Of a stretch of 64,000 nucleotides of DNA, positions 26,302-35,741 are shown piece by piece. Source of the stretch: Acinetobacter indicus CIP 110367 (GTDB taxonomy: Bacteria; Pseudomonadota; Gammaproteobacteria; Pseudomonadales; Moraxellaceae). The DNA lies in NCBI RefSeq assembly GCF_000488255.1, contig NZ_KI530754.1:248001-312000 (forward strand), read 5' to 3'. Made by a program: the position numbers and the translations under genes. A model generated the notes under the pieces. The model was not told the origin of the DNA. It made no database searches and saw only the letters and a program-made list of their open reading frames with translations. Position 1 is the stretch's first letter; every line of letters begins with the position of its first letter.

Positions 26302-27369
26302 ATGCAAAATCTTGGATTTGCACTGATTGATACGCATATTCATCAATGGGACCCGTATAACACACCACACAGCGCACGCTTGGCGGTCAAGCTGCTGGGG
26401 AAATATCCACGCTTACTGGATAAAACCATCCGTACGCTAAAATCCAAAGCGCTGATTGACACCCTGGGACATACCCAGCATGTCACTGCCCCCTATTTGC
26501 CCGAACATTATTGCCGCGATGTCGGCTTTTATCCGGTTGAAAAAGTGGTGCATGTCGAGGCCAGCTGGCATGACCACAAAGGCAAAGGTGTGGTTGGAGA
26601 AACCCGTTTTATTGAATCGCTGGATTTTGCCAAAAATGGTATCCAGCTGGGTGCAGTGGTGGCCACGGCCGACCCGCGTGACAGCCAGTTCAAGCAGATT
26701 CTGAAAATGCATCAGAAAGCGGCGCCGCAACATTTTCGCGGGATTCGTAAAATGGCTGCGGTTCATGAAGATAAAGACATTTATGCCTGGGCCGATGATC
26801 CGCATTTATACCGTGACAAAAAATTTCTGAAAGGCTTTGAACTACTGGCACAGCATAATTTAAGTTTTGATGCCTGGGTCTATTCCAGCCAGCTGGAAGA
26901 TGTGATTGCCCTGGCAAAACAGTTTCCGGAAACCTCAATTGTGCTGGATCACCTCGGTACACCGGCCGGTCTGTTTGGTCCGGTCGGCTCGCATACCGGT
27001 ATTACCCAAACTGCGCGCGACAATATCCTGTTTCGCTGGCAGGAAGACCTGGCAGAACTGGCGCGCTGCCCGAATGTCTATACCAAATTGTCCGGGCTGT
27101 TCATGCCGGTACTGGGTCATCAGTTTCATCAGCAGCAACGGCTGGCCTCAAAACAGGAAATCATTGATTTAACTGCCCCGCTGATTCAGCATGCGCTAAA
27201 AAGTTTTGGTATGTATCGGGTGATGTTTGGTTCCAATTTCCCGATGGATCGGGTCAGTAGCGACTTAGTCACGATTATTGATGCCTTTAGCGATGTGGTG
27301 GCAACGTATCATCCGCAGGCATTAGCGCAGGTGTTCCATGATAATGCCAAACAATTCTATCGGCTCTAA
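26302..27369 (+). CDS. amidohydrolase 2 family metal-dependent hydrolase
   Basis: A 355-residue TIM-barrel hydrolase of the amidohydrolase-2 family, which includes lactone hydrolases, decarboxylases and related enzymes. The metal motif HxH is in LIDTHIHQWDP (residues 10-14). Further marks are VVHVEASW, GIRKMAA, LDHLGTP (catalytic His region) and MFGSNFPMDR near the C-terminus, with the final metal-site Asp. The sequence resembles gluconolactonase-like or fuconolactonase-type members, but no sugar pathway gene is adjacent. A terminator follows 90 bases later. Confidence 0.88.
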   Translation: MQNLGFALIDTHIHQWDPYNTPHSARLAVKLLGKYPRLLDKTIRTLKSKALIDTLGHTQHVTAPYLPEHYCRDVGFYPVEKVVHVEASWHDHKGKGVVGETRFIESLDFAKNGIQLGAVVATADPRDSQFKQILKMHQKAAPQHFRGIRKMAAVHEDKDIYAWADDPHLYRDKKFLKGFELLAQHNLSFDAWVYSSQLEDVIALAKQFPETSIVLDHLGTPAGLFGPVGSHTGITQTARDNILFRWQEDLAELARCPNVYTKLSGLFMPVLGHQFHQQQRLASKQEIIDLTAPLIQHALKSFGMYRVMFGSNFPMDRVSSDLVTIIDAFSDVVATYHPQALAQVFHDNAKQFYRL

Positions 27370-27458
27370 TTCTCTATGATAAATTCACCTCATACTTACT
27401 CATAGCACCTATAAGGATTGCTGGCAGATGGGATCAGTGCCAACATAACCGGCTTCAT

Positions 27459-27487
27459 AAAAATCTCCCATTTAGGGAGATTTTTTA
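27459..27487. terminator. terminator between convergent amidohydrolase and M16 genes
   Basis: AAATCTCCC-ATTTA-GGGAGATTT with A and T runs on both sides can stop transcription from either direction. Confidence 0.8.
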
Positions 27488-27510
27488 TATGAATGATCTG
27501 TAATCAGCAC

Positions 27511-30273
27511 TTATTTTACCGGCTGACCATATTGATCAGCCATGACTTCGACCCAATGTTGCGGCAGCAGATATTTCTGGATCACCGCATCAATATCGGC
27601 TTTGCTGAGTCGGGCAATGGCCTGATCACGTTTTTCCCGATACGGTAAATCACGGTCAAGTTCCAGCTGTGCCACCAGCATCCGGTGAATACGGCGCTCA
27701 TCTTCCAGCGCTGTGACACGCTGTTTCAGAATGTCAGCCTTGGCCGCCGCTACTTCCTGTGCAGTCACGCCATTTTTGCGCAACTCCTGAAAGACTTTAT
27801 GTACCGCCTGCGACAACTGCGCCGCTTTACCGGCAGTATAGTTGGCACTCACACTGAGGGCACCGGAATTTTCAAAGCTGCTTAAACTGAGCGAACTGCC
27901 AAAACTGTAGACCAGCGCATTTTTTTCACGCAGCTCTTGCGCCAGACGTGAGGTCAGTTGTGAGTCCCCTAAAATATGACTCATGACCATTAATGCGGCT
28001 GCATCGGGATGATCATTTCCCACGGGCAGGGTCATCACGCCCTGATAACTGCCAAACTCACGCTGTTCGGACAGTACATGCTGTTTTTGCGCCGCATAGC
28101 TGTTATACGGCACGCTTAAACGCTGATACGGCTGTGCTCCGTTCCAAGTGGCAAACTGCTGTTGCAACAGCTTGAGAACCGGCTTGGCCTCATAATCGCC
28201 GGTAATGGCAATCCGGGCATGATCCATGGCAAAAAACTGCCGATACAGCTGTTTGACTTTCTCATTGCTGGCCTGGGTCAACTGCTGCTTGGCAAATTCC
28301 GGCTCGAAGTGATAACGCAAATCTCCCGGCTGATAACGCTCGATCAAACGTGCCATATTTAAGGCAGCCACGGTTTCCGGCTCGGTATACGGCCGGTCCA
28401 GACTGGCCAGACTTTGTGCCTTGATCAGATCAAACTGGGCCTGTTCAAACAGCGGCTTTTTCATGATTTCCAAAACAAATCTGAAAAACTCATCAAATTT
28501 ATCTTTTTTGGCCACAATCGAAATGGCCACGCCATTGCTATTGGCCTGTGCCGAAGCTGAACCACCGGCGTCAATCGATTTGTCGGCAATATCCTGCAGG
28601 CTGTACTGATCTGAGGCACGCAGCATTAAATAGGCCATCAGGTCAATAATCTCGCCCTGATTAAACAGCGATTTTTCATTGCCAAAATCGACTATAATGG
28701 TGGCGTAGGTTTTATCGTCCCGGGTCGAGGTGGGAAACAGTGCATATTTCATGCCATTGGCCAGTGTGCCACGCTGGATTTTGGCTTCAGTCTGGCTTAA
28801 GGCCTGTTTGGATGTGTGCAGATACTGCTGAATTTCCTGCTCATAGCTGCTGATGTCTTTGAGTGGCTCGGCCTGTACATCCATTTGATCGAGGGTTTTC
28901 AGCGGTTCAGCAGCCTGCTGTTGCTGGGCCTTTTTCTGCTCTTCTGGTGTCGGCTGAATATGCCCGCGCATACGATGTTCAGGAATCAGGAATTGCTGTA
29001 AACGTGTATTGACCTGATCCACCGTTAAGGCCTGTAATTCCTGTTGATGGACAAAATACTGTGCCCAGTTGCCCTGCTCCGATACCACATAATCACTTAG
29101 CATACCGGCAAGAGCACTGGCATTGCTAAACAGACTGTCCTGGCTATTACGAATCAGGGTTTTGACCCGGTTCAGCTCGGTCTGATTAAAATTTTTGCCC
29201 TGCTCGACACCCTGCTGCAAGGCAGTTTCAACCTGCTTGGCATTATGAGTCGGTGCATACAAGGCACCCATAAAGACCAGATTAAAATCCTGATCCAGCC
29301 AGGTGGTCGATTGCACCATGGTGCTGATACCGGTTTCAACCATGCCCTGATACAAATGCCCGCTCGGCTGCATGGTGTATAAATACGGCGCCAACGCCAG
29401 AGCGGTTTTATGCTGGCCGTTCTGACCATTTAAATAGATATTGAACTTGGCCAGCTGGCTGCCTTTTTGCACTAAAAAATCCCGGTTTTTGATGGTACGG
29501 GCATCCAGCACTGGCACCTTGACCTGTGCCGGAATCTGGCGTTTGGCCAGCGGACTAAAATGCTGATCAATCTGCTTGAGTACCTGCGCTTTATCAAACT
29601 TGCCGGTCAGCACCATCACGGCATTATTCGGTGCATACCAGTTACGATAAAAACGCTGCAATTCCGGCATCTGAATCGACTGCAACTCATTCAGATCACC
29701 AATCGGTAAACGGCCCAGATACTGGTTGCCATAGGCCGCTTTCCAGACCTGATCCATTAACACCGCATAGGGCTGATCCATACGCACTTCGCGTTCACGC
29801 TTCACAATTGCGATTTCTGCCGGCACAAATTTTTCTTGCAGCACCAGCTTGTCCATACGCTCGGCTTCAAGATAAATCATCTCATTAATGGCTGTCTGAT
29901 CTGGGCGGATGGTGTTCAGATATTTGGTCGAGTAGTAATCGGTGCTGGCATTATTGCTTAAGGTGTACTGGTTTAAACGGCGCTGGAATTCATCTCCCGG
30001 GACATTCTGGGTGCCTTTAAACGCCAGATGTTCCAGTAAATGCGCCATACCGCCTTTGCCTTGGGGATCATTCAGGGAACCGGTAAAGTAGATGGTACTC
30101 ATCACCACTTTATTTTCTTTGGCATTCGGCGCCAGAATCACCCGAAAACCATTATCCAGCCGGTATTCTTCAATCTGCTGTTCAGATTTTACCAACACCG
30201 GCTGGGCAAATGTCGTAGCCCCCACACCCATGATCAGCAAAGACAGGCTGAGCTGTTTAAACCGCATTAACAT
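27511..30273 (-). CDS. M16 family zinc metalloprotease, secreted
   Basis: A pitrilysin-type protease of about 920 residues. After a signal peptide (LSLSLLIMGVGATTFAQ, cleavage before PVLVK) the first M16 domain has the inverted zinc motif HLLEH followed by LAFKGTQN and a downstream Glu in AERMDKLVL. The second M16 domain (from about 500) lacks the HxxEH motif, as usual for the inactive partner half, and ends in a typical AQLELDRDLPYREKRD segment. The likely location is the periplasm. A longer frame starts at 30324, but its first 17 residues precede the signal peptide; ATG at 30273 or 30267 is preferred. Confidence 0.9.
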   Translation of the reverse strand: MLMRFKQLSLSLLIMGVGATTFAQPVLVKSEQQIEEYRLDNGFRVILAPNAKENKVVMSTIYFTGSLNDPQGKGGMAHLLEHLAFKGTQNVPGDEFQRRLNQYTLSNNASTDYYSTKYLNTIRPDQTAINEMIYLEAERMDKLVLQEKFVPAEIAIVKREREVRMDQPYAVLMDQVWKAAYGNQYLGRLPIGDLNELQSIQMPELQRFYRNWYAPNNAVMVLTGKFDKAQVLKQIDQHFSPLAKRQIPAQVKVPVLDARTIKNRDFLVQKGSQLAKFNIYLNGQNGQHKTALALAPYLYTMQPSGHLYQGMVETGISTMVQSTTWLDQDFNLVFMGALYAPTHNAKQVETALQQGVEQGKNFNQTELNRVKTLIRNSQDSLFSNASALAGMLSDYVVSEQGNWAQYFVHQQELQALTVDQVNTRLQQFLIPEHRMRGHIQPTPEEQKKAQQQQAAEPLKTLDQMDVQAEPLKDISSYEQEIQQYLHTSKQALSQTEAKIQRGTLANGMKYALFPTSTRDDKTYATIIVDFGNEKSLFNQGEIIDLMAYLMLRASDQYSLQDIADKSIDAGGSASAQANSNGVAISIVAKKDKFDEFFRFVLEIMKKPLFEQAQFDLIKAQSLASLDRPYTEPETVAALNMARLIERYQPGDLRYHFEPEFAKQQLTQASNEKVKQLYRQFFAMDHARIAITGDYEAKPVLKLLQQQFATWNGAQPYQRLSVPYNSYAAQKQHVLSEQREFGSYQGVMTLPVGNDHPDAAALMVMSHILGDSQLTSRLAQELREKNALVYSFGSSLSLSSFENSGALSVSANYTAGKAAQLSQAVHKVFQELRKNGVTAQEVAAAKADILKQRVTALEDERRIHRMLVAQLELDRDLPYREKRDQAIARLSKADIDAVIQKYLLPQHWVEVMADQYGQPVK

Positions 30274-30394
30274 AATTTTTTCAATACCTTTTACCTGCTG
30301 CAGCCGCTTGCATGACTGCAGCATTAAATTGTTTGTTGTTGTGACTTATGTTTGAAAATCACCGGCATACCCAGCGTGATTTCCCTGTTCTGTT

Positions 30395-31222
30395 TTAATC
30401 TAAAAATAACTCGGCCACCAGATATAATTTGGCATAACCGGAAATTTCAATACGCTGCTCTGCTTGTAAGGCACAGTACAGCATTCCGCCTCGCGCCGAC
30501 GCCTGATAGGCCACCAATTCGGTTTTGCCAGTTTTTTCCGCCCATAACGGCGCCAGACCGGTATGCATGGAACCAGTCACCGGATCTTCATCAATCCCTT
30601 TATGCGGGGCAAAGTAGCGAGCAATATAGTCATAGTCCTGAGAGGGCGCGGTCAAGGCCACATCTAGGTCTGTCGCGGTAATTGCGGTGCTGACCTGATG
30701 CAGCTCTGCAATCTGCCGGATTTTGGCCAGATCGGGCTGGGCGGCTAACACTGCCTGCTCAGATTCCAGTACCAGAATATAGGCCTGTGCATTTAAATAG
30801 ACTTCCTTAACCGGCTGATCAATCACATCCAGCAATTGCGCCGGAAATTCATCTTGCAGTACCGGCACACGGGTTGGAAAATTCATGCGGATTTTGCCAT
30901 CATCATCTTGCGTGACAATAAAAAGACCTAAATTTTTGACATGAAAATGAATGGTTTTGGCGCGAGTATAATCCTTAAACAGTACAAAGCTGCTGGCCAA
31001 AGTGGCATGGCCGCAAAAATCGACTTCAACTGTGGGGCTAAACCAGCGAATCTCGAAATTTTCAGCATCCATCGGCTTGACAAAGGCAGTTTCGGAAAGG
31101 TTATTTTCCAGTGCAATATTCTGCATTAAAGCGTCATCAAGCCAGTCTTCGACCACTATTACTGCGGCCGGATTTCCCTTAAATAATGCTGTTGTGAATG
31201 CATCAACCTGATACATTTTCAT
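30395..31222 (-). CDS. PhzF family isomerase/epimerase
   Basis: A PhzF-like protein of about 275 residues. MKMYQVDAFTTALFKGNPAAVIVVE starts the diaminopimelate-epimerase-like fold, ENNLSETAFV contains the catalytic Glu, and GFCGHATLASSFVL-type motifs appear as DFCGHATLASSFVLF. The C-terminal DPVTGSMHTGLAPLWAEKTGK is the second signature. The physiological substrate is unknown. I chose the ATG at 31220-31222, which has a GGGAG ribosome site; the frame remains open to 31321, but the extra residues are not family-like. It is divergent from a flavin reductase gene. Confidence 0.92.
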   Translation of the reverse strand: MKMYQVDAFTTALFKGNPAAVIVVEDWLDDALMQNIALENNLSETAFVKPMDAENFEIRWFSPTVEVDFCGHATLASSFVLFKDYTRAKTIHFHVKNLGLFIVTQDDDGKIRMNFPTRVPVLQDEFPAQLLDVIDQPVKEVYLNAQAYILVLESEQAVLAAQPDLAKIRQIAELHQVSTAITATDLDVALTAPSQDYDYIARYFAPHKGIDEDPVTGSMHTGLAPLWAEKTGKTELVAYQASARGGMLYCALQAEQRIEISGYAKLYLVAELFLD

Positions 31223-31357
31223 GAATCTGTCTCCCGCTGTATTTTGTGCTTTTTCCCAAGCATGCATCAATGATATAAGTTTTAACACCCGGTACAATGC
31301 AGAATTGTTGTTTTCCTGCATATCTCAAGAATGATCTCTGATTGAGGAATAAAAAAT

Positions 31358-31936
31358 ATGACGCTCCCTGCTGATCTGCAAGCCGTGCCTTTGGAAAAGG
31401 CCTATCGTTTGATCAATCATGGTCCGACCGTGCTGGTGTCTGCGCAAGATCAGCAAGAAACCGATGTCATGGCTGCAGCCTGGGCCTGTGCGCTTGAGTT
31501 TAATCCCGCCAAAGTTACAGTGGTGCTGGATAAAAGCACCAAAACCCGTGCCATCATTGAACAGTCAGGTTATTTTGCCTTGCAGGTGCCGACCTTAAAA
31601 CAGCTCAGGATGGTGCATCAACTGGGAAGCATCAGCCTGTTTCAGGAGCCGAACAAGCTGGACCGCTGTGGGGTCGAGCTGTTCCAGTTTGAGCATTCTC
31701 CTGTGCCGACAGTGGCCGGATGCGCCGCCTGGCTGATCTGTGAACTTATTCCGGAGCCGCACAACCAGCAAACCCATGACCTGTTTATAGGCAAAGTCAT
31801 TACAGCCTATGCCGATCAGCGGGTATTTCGTGACGGGCACTGGTATTATCATGAAGTGGCCGATGAATGGAAAAGTATCCACCATATTGCCGGCGGGCAT
31901 TTTTATAGCATTGGTCAGCCGGTTTCAGTGGAATAA
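31358..31936 (+). CDS. flavin reductase-like FMN-binding protein
   Basis: A 192-residue FMN-binding split-barrel protein. PLEKAYRLINHGPTVLVSAQD with MAAAWACALEFNPAKVTVVLD is the flavin reductase domain signature; GYFALQVPTLKQLRMVHQLG and GKVITAY follow. It could supply reduced flavin to an unlinked monooxygenase or act as an oxidoreductase itself. It is divergent from the PhzF-like gene and followed about 100 bases later by a transporter gene on the same strand. Confidence 0.88.
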   Translation: MTLPADLQAVPLEKAYRLINHGPTVLVSAQDQQETDVMAAAWACALEFNPAKVTVVLDKSTKTRAIIEQSGYFALQVPTLKQLRMVHQLGSISLFQEPNKLDRCGVELFQFEHSPVPTVAGCAAWLICELIPEPHNQQTHDLFIGKVITAYADQRVFRDGHWYYHEVADEWKSIHHIAGGHFYSIGQPVSVE

Positions 31937-32043
31937 ACAGTTGTTAGATTAGCAAACAAATTGGCCAGATCAGCGCGCAACTGTAATAGCCCGCGCGCCA
32001 TACAACAATATTTTACGCATAATAAAAAGCGCAAGGAATCTGC

Positions 32044-33222
32044 ATGGATGCACAGCAACGCCGCCTCAGCCTGTTTTTACTGCTGGCCACCTGTTTAGGT
32101 ATCGGTATTTTTCGTTTTTCTTATACCGCCTTATTACCCAGTACCCGTCTGGCTTTTGAATGGAGTAGCGAGTTTGCCAGCCTGTTAGGCAGCGCCAATT
32201 TACTCGGTTATTTAATTGGTGCGGTCTGGGCCATGCGCTTAAACCGGCAGCTATTAAGCTGGATTCAGGCCGCGGCCTTTCTCGGCAGTTTAAGTTTATT
32301 CTGCTGTGCGTTCGCCGGTTTTGAGGGCAGCTGGTATCTGTTCTGGCGAATATTGTCCGGCATCTGCGGTGGCTGGCTGATGATTCTGGCGCCGAGCGTG
32401 GTTGCGCAGCACTGTGAATTGCAGCATCGGTTTAAAATTAATGTGATTGGTTTTAGTGGCATCGGACTTGGTGTGCTGCTCGCCACATTATTTTTGCCCT
32501 ATTTAGATCATATCTCCACCTCCAGCGCCTGGCTGATTTTATGTGCCTTTGCCGTGCTGTGCAGTCTGGGTTTAATCCTGCTCAAACCCAAAGCCCTACC
32601 GGTTAACATCCAAAGCCAGCCTCAAAGCGCTGCTGCTGTGCCCATCAATAAAAAGGTCTTTGCCAGCCTGCTCTTGGTGTATAGCTGTAGCGCGTTTTCC
32701 TATGTACCACACTCACTCTTCTGGATTGACTATTTAAGTCAGGTGCAACAACTCAGCCTGTTCTGGATTAATAGCCACTGGATTTTATATGGTCTGGGCA
32801 GTGCCTGCGGAGCGGCCTGTGCCTATTTTCTGGCAAAACAGCTCGGCAATTTCAAAGCCCTAAAAATTCTGTATTGCCTGTATGTGGCGGCCATTTTAGC
32901 GGCAATCGCGCCTTGGTCAGTGATGACTTTTCTGTCTTCCTTTTTTACCGGCCTGCTGAATCCGGCGGTGGTGTTTCTGACCTCTTATACCCTGCTCCAG
33001 CTCTATGGCCTAGCCTATAAAAAGTTATGGGGCATGGCCACTTTATGCTTTGCCAGCGTGCAGCTGATAGGAGGCTTAAGCTTTAGCGGCTTACAAGTCG
33101 CCGGCTGGTCTTATCCGCAGCAGTTTTTACTGGCCGGTGCGGTTCTGGCACTGGGAAATCTATATTTTATTTGCAGCCTGCCGGCCACCAAAACACCGGT
33201 TTCCACAGCCGAGTTAAACTGA
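32044..33222 (+). CDS. MFS transporter, YbfB/YjiJ family
   Basis: A 392-residue inner-membrane protein with 12 predicted membrane segments in two halves, separated by a polar loop around residues 183-203 (KALPVNIQSQPQSAAAVP). The first helix, LFLLLATCLGIGIFRFSYTALLP, matches the YbfB/YjiJ (MFS_4) group. The transported substrate is unknown. It may be co-transcribed with the upstream flavin reductase gene (about 107 bases apart). It ends seven bases before the convergent M23 gene. Confidence 0.88.
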   Translation: MDAQQRRLSLFLLLATCLGIGIFRFSYTALLPSTRLAFEWSSEFASLLGSANLLGYLIGAVWAMRLNRQLLSWIQAAAFLGSLSLFCCAFAGFEGSWYLFWRILSGICGGWLMILAPSVVAQHCELQHRFKINVIGFSGIGLGVLLATLFLPYLDHISTSSAWLILCAFAVLCSLGLILLKPKALPVNIQSQPQSAAAVPINKKVFASLLLVYSCSAFSYVPHSLFWIDYLSQVQQLSLFWINSHWILYGLGSACGAACAYFLAKQLGNFKALKILYCLYVAAILAAIAPWSVMTFLSSFFTGLLNPAVVFLTSYTLLQLYGLAYKKLWGMATLCFASVQLIGGLSFSGLQVAGWSYPQQFLLAGAVLALGNLYFICSLPATKTPVSTAELN

Positions 33223-33228
33223 TTTAGC

Positions 33229-33798
33229 TTATTCATCGGTCAGCTCTTGTACCAAATAGGGATAAGGATTCACGGCGCCTTGACCACTGAGATAAATCCC
33301 ATAATGCAAATGTGGCGGTGTATTTTGAGCATTGCCGCTATTACCGACATAACCAATGATTTCACCGGCTTCAATCCAGTCGCCTTCCTGAATCTCCGCT
33401 GCATAATCCTCTAAATGTGCATAATAATGATGGCTTAAGCCCGGACCAATCACCCAGACCACTTTACCCCCAAGGTTGTTGGTGCCCACCCGCGATACAA
33501 TTCCAGCCGTGGTTGAGCGTACCGGCGTGCCGCGTTTGGCAAAAATATCAGTGCCTTCATGCCGACGCCCTTCACTGCGCGCCGCACCCCAGGTATCACT
33601 GATCTGCCTGGCCTGCACACCTTCTACCGGGACCGGTAAAGGCGCCATGAATTCCTGCTGTTGCAATTTCAGATACAGCATCGGATAGCGCATACCGGCG
33701 GCATCACCCGAAGGCGGTGGCTGACAGCCGACCAGCAGCACACTCAAACTTAAGCCAAGCGCCAGACCGGCGAGCCGTTTAGAAATCAAGATATTCAT
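33229..33798 (-). CDS. M23 family metallopeptidase, lipoprotein
   Basis: A 189-residue lipoprotein with lipobox LLVGC (Cys25) and a LytM/M23 endopeptidase domain. Zinc ligands are visible: HEGTD (first His and Asp) and HLHYG, with the catalytic HYYAHL between them, so it may be an active cell-wall endopeptidase that cuts peptide cross-links. After Cys25 a Pro-rich stretch ([10 protein letters not shown]) forms a linker. No membrane segment other than the anchor is present. The stop lies close to the convergent MFS gene. Confidence 0.9.
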   Translation of the reverse strand: MNILISKRLAGLALGLSLSVLLVGCQPPPSGDAAGMRYPMLYLKLQQQEFMAPLPVPVEGVQARQISDTWGAARSEGRRHEGTDIFAKRGTPVRSTTAGIVSRVGTNNLGGKVVWVIGPGLSHHYYAHLEDYAAEIQEGDWIEAGEIIGYVGNSGNAQNTPPHLHYGIYLSGQGAVNPYPYLVQELTDE

Positions 33799-33948
33799 GG
33801 CACCTGCATCATCAAGGGATGACTTGATCTTAAGGTCTGCTCAGGGGTAGATAAAACACGGTTTTTGTACAGGTTTTGCTGATCTGGGTTTGGAGATGAT
33901 TCCTCTGCTGCTTTCCGATCTAGATCGTCATGGGCTATATAGATATGA

Positions 33949-33975
33949 CAAAGGCTCTCATCATGAGAGCCTTTG
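33949..33975. repeat. perfect 27-nt palindromic hairpin
   Basis: CAAAGGCTCTCAT and ATGAGAGCCTTTG arms around a single central base, located between the M23 and Gln/Asn-rich genes. No T run follows on either strand, so it may be a Rho-type or protein-binding hairpin instead of a classical terminator. Confidence 0.55.
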
Positions 33976-33988
33976 CCAGTAAATCAAT

Positions 33989-34031
33989 TTAAAAACCTAT
34001 CTGCGCCTTTAGGCGATGAAAAAGTTTTTAA
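33989..34031 (-). terminator. terminator of the Gln/Asn-rich microgene
   Basis: On the minus strand AAAAAC...CGCC-TAAA-GGCG...GTTTTT forms a nested hairpin ending in T residues just after the stop codon at 34047. Confidence 0.55.
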
Positions 34032-34046
34032 ATTGGGGGTGCGACA

Positions 34047-34190
34047 TCATTGCTGACGTTGGTTTTTCTGTTTTTGATTTTGTGGCTGAGGCTGTTGCTG
34101 CTGTTGACGTTGATTGTCATTCTGCTGCTGATTTTGTTGACGTTGGTTTTGCTGATTCTGTTGATTCTGCTGGTTTTGTTGATTAGCCAT
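34047..34190 (-). CDS. Gln/Asn-rich microprotein, 47 aa
   Basis: A very small gene on the minus strand. It encodes 47 residues, of which 27 are Gln and 10 are Asn, starting MANQQNQQNQQNQQNQ and ending KNQRQQ. The remaining residues are three Arg, two Lys, two Pro, one Asp, one Ala and the Met. An AGGAG ribosome site (complement of 34200-34204) lies nine bases upstream of the ATG, and a likely terminator hairpin follows. These signals make translation likely despite the low complexity. Composition resembles prion-like, aggregation-prone domains, but a role in stress, DNA or RNA binding, or simple repeat expansion is all open. On the opposite strand the same DNA reads as a Leu-rich frame, which is an artefact. 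Confidence 0.7.
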   Translation of the reverse strand: MANQQNQQNQQNQQNQRQQNQQQNDNQRQQQQQPQPQNQKQKNQRQQ

Positions 34191-34437
34191 TTCATATCAC
34201 TCCTGTATCAGTTCGATATGTCGCACAATATGTACAGGTATTACTCTACCGGGTTTTGTTTTTTGCCCAAGTCATAAGCTGTATCAAATTGCCTCAATGT
34301 AATTGGGCACATGATTATCCATTACAAATCAAGTGAAAATAGTTTTACTATTTTACCTTAGTCACCCAAAGCATCACTGTGGTTACTTGTCATTATATTG
34401 ACACACATTGACACAAATGGATGAGAAGATAAGGCAT
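34191..34437. other. intergenic region upstream of the Gln/Asn-rich microgene
   Basis: About 250 bases. On the minus strand a good TATAAT (complement of 34392-34397) is present next to two TTGACAC/ATTGACAC direct repeats at 34399-34416. No further gene is supportable. The TATAAT box would give a leader of about 190 bases. Confidence 0.4.
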
Positions 34438-34462
34438 AAAAAACCCGCGTTAAACGCGGGCG
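34438..34462 (-). terminator. terminator of icd
   Basis: On the minus strand CCCGCG-TTTAA-CGCGGG is followed by TTTTTT, about 20 bases past the icd stop. Confidence 0.85.
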
Positions 34463-34484
34463 GTTGCATCAAATAGATAGCGTT

Positions 34485-35741
34485 TTATTGGTCCATCTTG
34501 TCAATAATCGCCTGACCAAACTCAGAGCAGCGCAGCAAGGTGGCATCTGGCATCAGACGTTCAAAATCATATGTCACCGTTTTGGCTGCAATCGCACCGG
34601 ATACACCCCGAATAATCAGATCAGCCGCTTCGGTCCAGCCCATATCGCGCAGCATCATTTCCGCAGACAGAATAATCGACCCCGGATTGACCTTGTCCTG
34701 CCCGGCATACTTTGGCGCGGTGCCATGGGTGGCTTCATACATATGAATTGCGCCGCCAATATTGGCTCCCGGTGCAATGCCAATCCCGCCAACTTCTGCC
34801 GCCAGCGCATCTGAAATATAATCCCCGTTCAGGTTTAAGGTGGCAATGACCGAATAATCTGCCGGGCGCATTAAAATCTGCTGTAAAAAGGCATCGGCAA
34901 TTACATCTTTAATCATAATCTCTTTGCCGGTTTTCGGATTTTTCAGCTTCACCCACGGCCCGCCATCGAGCAATTCGCCGCCAAAACGCTCCAGCGCCAC
35001 TTCATACCCCCATTCCTTAAAGGCGCCTTCGGTATATTTCATGATGTTGCCTTTATGTACCAAGGTCACACTCGGCTTGTCATTATCAATCGCGAACTGG
35101 ATGGCTTTACGCACCAGACGCTGAGTGCCTTCTTTGGAGACCGGTTTAATCCCAATACCACAGTTTTCTTCAAAGCGGATTTTGGTGACACCCATTTCCT
35201 CTTTCAGGAATTTAATGACTTTTTTCGCTTCCGGTGAATCGGCTTTCCATTCAATCCCGGCATAAATATCTTCCGAGTTTTCCCGGAAAATCACCATATC
35301 GGTCAGTTCCGGATGTTGCACCGGTGAAGGCACGCCTTCAAACCAGCGTACCGGACGCACACAGACATACAGGTCCAGTTCCTGACGCAAGGCCACATTC
35401 AATGAGCGGATCCCACCACCAACTGGTGTGGTTAGCGGCCCTTTAATCGACACCACAAATTCACGCAAGACCTCAAAGGTTTCTTCCGGCATATAGGTGC
35501 CATAAATCTTGTTGGCCTTTTCGCCGCAATACACTTCCATCCATTCAATCGCACGTTTGCCACCATAGGCTTTTTGTACTGCCGCATCCACCACGGCTTT
35601 CATAGTCGGGGTAATATCCACCCCAATCCCGTCACCTTCAATAAAAGGGATAATCGGATTGTTCGGCACATTCAGGGATAAATCTGCATTTACCGTAATT
35701 TTGCTGCCATCTGCAGGCACGACGATTTTCTGATAACCCAT
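34485..35741 (-). CDS. icd: NADP-dependent isocitrate dehydrogenase
   Basis: The homodimeric TCA-cycle enzyme that converts isocitrate to 2-oxoglutarate and CO2 with NADP. It is 418 residues from the preferred start. Seen signatures: [41 protein letters not shown] (with the Ser that is phosphorylated by IDH kinase in E. coli), [14 protein letters not shown], and [33 protein letters not shown] near the C-terminus. [12 protein letters not shown] starts at 35741 with an AAGGA-type ribosome site; an extra 20 residues upstream ([10 protein letters not shown]...) are not family-like. This is the E. coli-type dimeric enzyme, not the monomeric form also known in Acinetobacter. Confidence 0.96.
   Translation of the reverse strand: MGYQKIVVPADGSKITVNADLSLNVPNNPIIPFIEGDGIGVDITPTMKAVVDAAVQKAYGGKRAIEWMEVYCGEKANKIYGTYMPEETFEVLREFVVSIKGPLTTPVGGGIRSLNVALRQELDLYVCVRPVRWFEGVPSPVQHPELTDMVIFRENSEDIYAGIEWKADSPEAKKVIKFLKEEMGVTKIRFEENCGIGIKPVSKEGTQRLVRKAIQFAIDNDKPSVTLVHKGNIMKYTEGAFKEWGYEVALERFGGELLDGGPWVKLKNPKTGKEIMIKDVIADAFLQQILMRPADYSVIATLNLNGDYISDALAAEVGGIGIAPGANIGGAIHMYEATHGTAPKYAGQDKVNPGSIILSAEMMLRDMGWTEAADLIIRGVSGAIAAKTVTYDFERLMPDATLLRCSEFGQAIIDKMDQ

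Noticed and set aside
30274..30324. Longer start of the M16 protease
   Set aside because: The added residues precede a good signal peptide and are not typical of a protein start.
34050..34277. A 75-residue Leu-rich open frame resembling a membrane peptide
   Set aside because: It is the opposite strand of the Gln/Asn-rich gene; CAA/CAG and AAC/AAT codons read backwards give Leu, Val and Ile. It has no ribosome site, while the other strand has one.
34399..34416. TTGACAC/ATTGACAC repeats as a promoter for icd
   Set aside because: The location is downstream of icd and they face away from it; at best they concern the Gln/Asn-rich gene.
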